Below are positions 59,197 through 64,000 of a stretch of 64,000 nucleotides of DNA, one piece after another. The stretch's first letter is position 1, and every line of letters starts with the position of its first letter. Source of the DNA: Caldimicrobium sp. (GTDB lineage Bacteria > Desulfobacterota > Thermodesulfobacteria > Thermodesulfobacteriales > Thermodesulfobacteriaceae); NCBI GenBank assembly GCA_025059715.1, contig JANXCE010000004.1, forward strand, positions 19,689 through 83,688, in the 5' to 3' direction. A program made the position numbers and the translations under genes. A model generated the notes under the pieces. It ran no database searches and had not been told where the DNA came from. It saw nothing but the letters and a program-made list of their open reading frames with translations.

Positions 59197-59844
59197 ATGA
59201 TCCATAAGGAGGGTAAACCCTTCGTTTTAGGACCTCTCCTTTTCTCAGCCCTCTCTCTTTTATTTAAAAAGAAGAGATTAGCCTTAGGTCTTTTGGGGCT
59301 AAGTTTAGCTAATGTTCTTTTTTTCAGAAATCCCCGTAGAGAGCCAATTTACAGGTCGGATCTTCTTATTTCTCCAGCAGATGGCAAAATAATCTGCTGT
59401 CAAATGGAAAATAGGCCTGATTGGTATCCTAAACCGCTTTATAGAATTGGAATTTTTATGCGTCTGTGGGATGTCCATGTCAATAGGGCTCCTATTTCAG
59501 GCAAACTTCTAAAAAGACTCTATTTGGTTGGAGAGAAAAAACCCGTTTTTCTCGAGAAAGCTTTGGAAAAAAACGAAAAAATGGTATATCTCTTTGAAAG
59601 AGAGGATGGATTACCTGTTTGGGTAATTCAAATTGCTGGTTTAATTGCCAGAAGAATTAAGAGTTTTGTGCTTCCTGGGGATGACCTCGTAGTGGGAGAT
59701 CCCATAGGAATTATTAAATTTAGCTCAAGAGTAGAACTATTCTTTCCAGCAGAAGAGGCAGAACTTTTTGTAAAAATAGGGCAAAAGGTGTTAGCTGGTG
59801 AGACTGTTATTGCAAAGATTCCCCTTCAACCCATACGTAAATGA
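59197..59844 (+). CDS. psd: Phosphatidylserine decarboxylase proenzyme
   Basis: 215 residues, short archaeal/anaerobe type. N-terminal hydrophobic segment, SPADGKIICC, FMRLWDVHVNRAPISG and VIQIAGLIARRI. Self-cleavage normally occurs at Gly-Ser in 'KFGSRV'; here the codons give KFSSRV, so the residue before the pyruvoyl-forming Ser is Ser. Makes phosphatidylethanolamine. The stop overlaps the pssA start by 4 bases. Confidence 0.9.
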   Translation: MIHKEGKPFVLGPLLFSALSLLFKKKRLALGLLGLSLANVLFFRNPRREPIYRSDLLISPADGKIICCQMENRPDWYPKPLYRIGIFMRLWDVHVNRAPISGKLLKRLYLVGEKKPVFLEKALEKNEKMVYLFEREDGLPVWVIQIAGLIARRIKSFVLPGDDLVVGDPIGIIKFSSRVELFFPAEEAELFVKIGQKVLAGETVIAKIPLQPIRK

Positions 59845-60584
59845 TCTATTTTCTACCTCATATCTTTACGACTCTAAATCTCTTTGCAGGTTTCTATTCT
59901 ATTATTGCCACGATAAGTGAAGAGTATTTTAAGGCTTCAGTAGCCATTTTAGTAGCCATTCTCTTTGATATCTTTGATGGAAGAATTGCTCGGTTAATTG
60001 GACAAAGTAGTAAGTTTGGTAGAGAATATGACTCTCTTGCGGATATGGTTTCCTTTGGATTAGCTCCAGCCCTTTTAATATACCACTTTTCATTAAGGGG
60101 ATTTACCAAAATGGGCTGGATTGCCTCCTTTCTCTATACAGCCTGTGTAGCTTTGAGACTTGCCAGATTTAATGTTAGAACCCCCTCAGGTCTATACTTT
60201 GAAGGACTTCCCTCTCCTGCAGGTGGAGCAATCATTGCAAGCTCTATCTTATTACTTATACATCTTGGAATAGAGCCTCTATATAAAAACTGGCTCATAT
60301 TGTTTATGGTGTATTTGCTTTCCTATCTTCTTATTTCGCCCATCAAATATCCCTCCTTTAAAGAATTAAAATTAAAGAAAGTGCAGAGTTTCTATCTTTT
60401 GGTTTTATTTGTTCTGCTGTTAGCTCTAACCGCCTCTAACCCTCCTCTTATTTTGTTTGTTGTTACAGGGTTTTACGTGCTCCTTGGTCCTTTAGTGCTT
60501 ATCAAAAATCATGGCTCCAAATGGTATTTGAAAATAAAAAGAGAAAAATTGAAAAAAATTGACAAAGATAATGATAATGAGTAA
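59841..60584 (+). CDS. pssA: CDP-diacylglycerol-serine O-phosphatidyltransferase
   Basis: 247 residues, about seven membrane helices. CDP-alcohol phosphatidyltransferase motif at FDIFDGRIARLIGQSSKFGREYDSLADMVSFG with the required Asp/Gly/Ala/Arg pattern. LARFNVR and YFEGLPSPAGGA follow, typical of PssA. Makes phosphatidylserine, the substrate of the psd-encoded enzyme upstream. Confidence 0.94.
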   Translation: MIYFLPHIFTTLNLFAGFYSIIATISEEYFKASVAILVAILFDIFDGRIARLIGQSSKFGREYDSLADMVSFGLAPALLIYHFSLRGFTKMGWIASFLYTACVALRLARFNVRTPSGLYFEGLPSPAGGAIIASSILLLIHLGIEPLYKNWLILFMVYLLSYLLISPIKYPSFKELKLKKVQSFYLLVLFVLLLALTASNPPLILFVVTGFYVLLGPLVLIKNHGSKWYLKIKREKLKKIDKDNDNE

Positions 60585-60635
60585 AATAACAGAAATAATC
60601 TTAGCTTTAGTAAAGATTTGACAAGGGGTGATTGT

Positions 60636-60914
60636 ATGGCGGGAACCGGAAAATTATTGAATATTGGTTTTGGGAATTTTGTAGTTGCGGATAGGGTAAT
60701 TGCCATTGTGAATCCTAACTCCGCACCTATGAAGAGATTAAAAGAAGAGGCTAAAGATACAAAGCGCCTTATCGATGCTACTCAGGGTAGAAAGACCAGG
60801 TCTATAATAATAACTGACAGTAATCATGTTATTTTATCCGCTATTCAAGCAGAAACTGTAGCTCAGCGTTTTACCACAGAATCCTTTAAAATTAGAGAGG
60901 AAGAAGAGTCATAA
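60636..60914 (+). CDS. remA: RemA-like regulatory protein (DUF370)
   Basis: 92 residues: [61 protein letters not shown]. In Bacillus RemA is a DNA-binding activator of matrix genes; here its role is open. It precedes gmk by 2 nt, a conserved order. AAGGGGTG (60620-60627) supports ATG 60636. Confidence 0.9.
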   Translation: MAGTGKLLNIGFGNFVVADRVIAIVNPNSAPMKRLKEEAKDTKRLIDATQGRKTRSIIITDSNHVILSAIQAETVAQRFTTESFKIREEEES

Positions 60915-60916
60915 CC

Positions 60917-61498
60917 TTGTCAAGACTTGTTCTGATTATTTCTGGACCTTCTGGAGTTGGTAAAAGCACCCTTCTTGGCGAGCTTCCGAGGGAAGAATTT
61001 TACTTCTCTATATCTCACACCACTAGGGATCCAAGGCCAGGGGAGATTCATGGGCGGGATTACTATTTTATTTCTAAAGAAACTTTTTTAGATATGCTTC
61101 AAAGAGGAGAGTTTCTGGAGTGGGTAGAGGTTCACTCTCATTATTATGGCACTGCCAAGAGCGAGGTAGATCGTGCCTTTTCTCAAGGAAAGCATCTTTT
61201 GTTAGATGTAGAGGTATTTGGTGCAGCTAGATTAAAGGGTAAATTTGGTCCACAGGCAGTTTCAGTTTTTATTGCTCCTCCTAACCTTGAATCACTCAAG
61301 GAGAGATTAGAACATCGAGGCACTGAAAGCGAAGATAAAATCAAAGAGCGCTTACAAAGGGCCTCTCTCGAACTTGCTTTTCTTCCCTTTTTTGATTATG
61401 TAATTGTAAATGACGACCTAAATAAAGCTAAAGCTGTCCTGTTATCCATTGTCCGAGCAGAACTCTGCAAACCCTGGCGTCTTACTCTAAATTTTTAA
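60917..61498 (+). CDS. gmk: Guanylate kinase
   Basis: 193 residues, TTG start. P-loop ISGPSGVGKSTLL, SISHTTRDPRPGEIHGRDYYF, GEFLEWVEVHSHYYGT and a lid region (RGTESEDKIKERL). Phosphorylates GMP. Follows remA, as in many bacteria. Confidence 0.95.
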   Translation: MSRLVLIISGPSGVGKSTLLGELPREEFYFSISHTTRDPRPGEIHGRDYYFISKETFLDMLQRGEFLEWVEVHSHYYGTAKSEVDRAFSQGKHLLLDVEVFGAARLKGKFGPQAVSVFIAPPNLESLKERLEHRGTESEDKIKERLQRASLELAFLPFFDYVIVNDDLNKAKAVLLSIVRAELCKPWRLTLNF

Positions 61499-61504
61499 AA
61501 ACCC

Positions 61505-62263
61505 ATGCCTAAAATTATCTGGGGGATGAATCCTGTCTTAGAAGCTCTCAAATCTACGCCTGATTTGGTTGAGGAAATAATAATAGAAAAGAGACAACTT
61601 AAAGGAAAAATTTATCAAATTCTTGAGAGGGCAAAAAAGGCGGGTATTTTAGTAAAGATTTACGCTAAGGAGCCCTTTCATCCTCCTAAGGTGCCTCCTC
61701 ATGCAAACACTCAAGGAATTGTTGCCTATCTAAGGGAATTCCCCTATGTTACTTTAGAAGATCTGGTGAATAATTATCAAAGCCTTGTAGAAACTCCTCT
61801 TTTACTTGCTCTTGACGAGATTGAGGATCCCCAAAATCTTGGTTCCATACTTAGATTGGCTGATTCGGCAGGAGTTCACGGAGTAATAATCCCTAAGCAT
61901 AGAAGTTGTCAGGTTACTGGAACAGTTATCAAAGTTTCTTCGGGATCCGCTTTTAATGTCCCTATAGCAAGGGTTACCAACTTAAAAGAGGCCTTGTTGT
62001 TCTTTAAAGAAAGGGGGATCTGGATTTTAGGGCTTACACCTCGTGCGGAAAAAACTATCTACCAAATTGACCTAAAAATACCCCTTTTAATTATAGCGGG
62101 AAATGAAGAGCGAGGCATAAGACCCTCACTTTTGGAAAAGTGTGACCTCTTAGCTAAAATTCCTATGAGGGGAAAGGTAGAAAGCCTCAATGTAGCTCAG
62201 GCAGTGGGCATAGCTCTCTTTGAAGTTCTAAGACAGAGATACTATAGCCTTAGTTCAAATTGA
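61505..62263 (+). CDS. rlmB: 23S rRNA/tRNA 2'-O-methyltransferase, TrmH family (RlmB-like)
   Basis: 252 residues. N-terminal substrate-binding domain (IWGMNPVLEALKS; THANTQGIVA-like HANTQGIVAYL), SPOUT domain with LALDEIEDPQNLGSILRLADSAGVHGVIIP, SSGSAFNVPIARV, IIAGNEERGIRPSLLEKCD and IPMRGKVESLNVAQAVGIALFE. These are the three SpoU motifs. Probably methylates G2251 of 23S rRNA; a close paralogue role is possible. Confidence 0.9.
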   Translation: MPKIIWGMNPVLEALKSTPDLVEEIIIEKRQLKGKIYQILERAKKAGILVKIYAKEPFHPPKVPPHANTQGIVAYLREFPYVTLEDLVNNYQSLVETPLLLALDEIEDPQNLGSILRLADSAGVHGVIIPKHRSCQVTGTVIKVSSGSAFNVPIARVTNLKEALLFFKERGIWILGLTPRAEKTIYQIDLKIPLLIIAGNEERGIRPSLLEKCDLLAKIPMRGKVESLNVAQAVGIALFEVLRQRYYSLSSN

Positions 62264-62401
62264 ATCTCTCCTATGTGCCTTTTTCACTTCTGTGGTTCTA
62301 ATTATGCTTAAGTAGTTTCCTTTTCAAATAACGACTAATTCACGATTCTATGCGGGTTTGTCTAAGCAAAACAGGGATGTAAAATGTAAAAAGTTACTTG
62401 A

Positions 62402-63046
62402 CTATGGAGATTTTAAGAAGCGTCTTTGGGCAAGTTTCCAAAGGTTTTCAACCTCTTCCTTGGTTAGTCCTGCCCCAAGGGCAATTTTAAAGGCTAAGTC
62501 TGGAGTAAGCAGATCAGAGGGACTGTGGGCATCGGAGTTGATTACTAAAGGAACGCCATGCTTTAGGGCTAACCTTGCTACATGCCCATTAGTGAGAGAG
62601 TGCCCTCTGCGTCCACTAAGTTCTAAAAAGACTCCCTTTTCTTTTGCTAAATTTACTTCCTCCTCCGAGATTAGGCCAGGGTGGGCAAGAATATCCGCTC
62701 CCCCAAGGATCGCTGCCCTGTTAGTTCCCGCCGCTACTGGCTCTACAATGGTTTCTCCGTGAACTATCACTATCTCCGCCCCAAGATTTCGCGCTTTTGG
62801 TATTAATTCCGGTATAAGATGAGGAGGCACATGGGTTAACTCTACCCCTACTAATAATTGAGGAGTTAATCCACGAAGAGCCTCTTTAATTTTAAGAAGA
62901 TTGGTTATAATAAATTCATAGTTAGATTGATCCGCATGATCGGTAATAGCAATAGCAATGTAGCCTAAGACTTTTACCCTTTGCCAAATTTCTGCGGGAA
63001 TAAGTTCTCCATCACTAAAAACTGAGTGACAGTGAAGATCAAACAA
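62402..63046 (-). CDS. PHP-domain phosphoesterase
   Basis: 214 residues, TTG start 12 nt after the previous stop. PHP motifs: FDLHCHSVFSDGEL, AITDHADQSN, VGVELTHVPP, ADILAHPGLI and INSDAHSPSDLL, with metal-binding His/Asp residues all present. Likely a histidinol-phosphatase-like or nucleotide/RNA phosphoesterase; substrate unknown. It is translated after the BFN gene. Confidence 0.85.
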   Translation of the reverse strand: MFDLHCHSVFSDGELIPAEIWQRVKVLGYIAIAITDHADQSNYEFIITNLLKIKEALRGLTPQLLVGVELTHVPPHLIPELIPKARNLGAEIVIVHGETIVEPVAAGTNRAAILGGADILAHPGLISEEEVNLAKEKGVFLELSGRRGHSLTNGHVARLALKHGVPLVINSDAHSPSDLLTPDLAFKIALGAGLTKEEVENLWKLAQRRFLKSP

Positions 63047-63058
63047 CGAGATAGGCCT

Positions 63059-63577
63059 CTACATCTTGTATTTGAAATGCTTAGGATCAAGCTCCTCTAA
63101 TATCTCTTTTAGTTTCTCTTTTTCTTCTTCGGTTGCTCCAACCATCTCTGTTTGAGCTTCTCTGATAGGTGATTCAGTGAAGGTTTGACTTTTTCTAAGA
63201 ACTTCTTCGTTAACAAAGATCTCCGATCCCATTCTTAAGGCTATAGCTACCGCATCGCTTGGCCTGGCATCAATGTCAACAAGTTCACCCTGAACATCAA
63301 GAGTGATTACTGCATAGTAGGTATTTTCTCTTAAATCCACTATTTCAATTTTGGGAATTTTGATCCCTAAAAAATCAAGGATGTTTTTCATGAGGTCGTG
63401 AGTAAGAGGTCTGGGAAATTGAATATTTTCGAGGCGAGAAGCGATAGAAGTTGCCTCTAAAACACCTATCCAAATAGGCAATATTCTATCTCCGTGGATC
63501 TCCTTTAGTAGCATAACAGGACTATTGGATACAGGGTCAACAGCCAAACCGTGAATTAATACCTTTACTTTACCCAT
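63059..63577 (-). CDS. Bifunctional nuclease (BFN, DUF151) family protein
   Basis: 172 residues: VLIHGLAVDPVSNSPVMLLKE, LPIWIGVLEATSIA, RPLTHDLMKNIL, VDIDARPSDAVAIALRMGSEIFVNEEVL. Plant BFN members cut DNA and RNA; bacterial function is not settled. Start ATG 63577 has GAGGTGG about 6 nt upstream; an in-frame GTG at 63586 lacks one. Confidence 0.9.
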   Translation of the reverse strand: MGKVKVLIHGLAVDPVSNSPVMLLKEIHGDRILPIWIGVLEATSIASRLENIQFPRPLTHDLMKNILDFLGIKIPKIEIVDLRENTYYAVITLDVQGELVDIDARPSDAVAIALRMGSEIFVNEEVLRKSQTFTESPIREAQTEMVGATEEEKEKLKEILEELDPKHFKYKM

Positions 63578-63629
63578 ACTTTCCACCTCTATTGGCTTTT
63601 TTTAAATGTTAAGATTGATTTTTCAAAAA

Positions 63630-63662
63630 GTCAAGATTTGTGTATGAGTCCATAGGGTTTTA
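63630..63662. repeat. Solo left end of the MITE/IS family
   Basis: GTCAAG (63630-63635), 6 nt, then GTATGAGTCCATAGGGTTTT (63642 on), matching the left ends at 30571 and 31816 with the same GTCAAG-to-end spacing. No matching right end is found before the next gene, so the copy is truncated. Confidence 0.6.
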
Positions 63663-63727
63663 TGAATACGAAGGTAAGGATGAATAGAACCCTTAGTTTA
63701 AAGGGTTAACTGTAGGGTGGTTTTTGA

Positions 63728-64000
63728 TTAGGTTTCATTGACTTTATACCCAAATTGTCGGATTACTTCCATGGGGTTTGAAGCAAGAATGAGCTCACGG
63801 TGAAGCTTCTTTAGTTTCTCTCGGTCAGTTTCTGCCTTGATCTGCTCTTTAAGACCTCTTGGCACTTCACCAAGTTTCACCTCCACCACCTCAAGCACCA
63901 TCTCCTGAGCCTCCTCAAGCAAACCCTCTTTTCTCCCTACCTTCCTTCCCTCTATGTAAAAGGGATCTCTACTCTTATCAATCACTAAAGGCATCCTCAT
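63728..64000 (-). CDS. Rpn family recombination-promoting nuclease/transposase-like protein, C-terminal part
   Basis: 90 C-terminal residues, continuing beyond the window edge. FYIEGRKVGRKEGLLEEAQE and LGEVPRGLKEQIKA are the charged helical tail typical of Rpn/PDDEXK transposase-like proteins, common in thermophilic anaerobes, often several per genome. The nuclease domain is outside the window. The apparent ATG at the edge is probably internal. Confidence 0.65.
   Translation of the reverse strand: MRMPLVIDKSRDPFYIEGRKVGRKEGLLEEAQEMVLEVVEVKLGEVPRGLKEQIKAETDREKLKKLHRELILASNPMEVIRQFGYKVNET

Overview
The window reads as chromosomal DNA of an AT-rich, Gram-negative, motile and probably thermophilic anaerobe. 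LptA/LptB and SecD-SecF imply an outer membrane. FlhG, FliA and a full Che set imply flagellar motility. A RACo-type corrinoid-protein activator suggests a Wood-Ljungdahl route, and a UGA-containing selD suggests selenocysteine decoding. From family knowledge alone the best guess is Thermodesulfobacteria (Caldimicrobium/Thermodesulfobacterium-like). No rRNA, tRNA or CRISPR array was recognised.

Layout. 1-10421 (+): a flagellar regulation and chemotaxis operon (flhG end, fliA, cheY, FliL-like, DUF2802-like, FliK-like, pyruvate-kinase-C-like, cheY, cheB, cheR, hybrid cheA, DnaJ-like, cheW). 10418-13108 (-): VKOR-thioredoxin fusion, MetE-like protein, stand-alone Lrp ligand domain, HNH protein. 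13183-28841 (+): lptA, lptB, rpoN, hpf, rapZ and a GNAT gene, then gap, a giant PPDK-like protein and a second gap, then nusB, a methyltransferase, a metal-binding HMA protein, cmk, HNH, glmS, DUF6485 and rsfS. hflX (-) overlaps the end of rsfS. 30500-32990 is a decayed accessory patch: an intact type IV pilin, a pilin pseudogene, and two related elements with matching terminal repeats, one carrying a ruined integrase-core transposase. 32991-38254: a TlpA-like thioredoxin facing an EF-G-like/mogA/selD operon, then a ZnuA-like protein. 38266-46346: secDF, then fmt and clpB facing hsp20, then thiL and ndk. 46834-49743: alaS followed by a small thioredoxin-fold gene with an in-frame UGA and one frameshift. 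49745-57205: two divergent unknown genes, nth, lgt, a tyrA-like gene, recG and a glycosyltransferase. 57330-62263 (+): RACo-like activator, psd, pssA, remA, gmk, rlmB. 62402-64000 (-): PHP protein, BFN-domain protein and the end of an Rpn-like gene.

The most notable reading is selenium. selD, which would otherwise look truncated, extends upstream through a UGA at codon 17, where the family has its catalytic Cys/Sec. The gene after alaS has a UGA aligned with a conserved-looking 'xxURxF' site. Both UGAs are followed by a stem-loop whose apex lies about 20-24 nt downstream, and the second apex is GGU, as in the bacterial SECIS consensus. Other points are a PPDK-like protein with an 870-residue unknown N-terminus between two different GAPDH genes, a DnaJ-like and a pyruvate-kinase-C-like gene embedded in the chemotaxis operon, and divergent gene pairs whose promoters lie so close to the ATGs that their mRNAs should be nearly leaderless.
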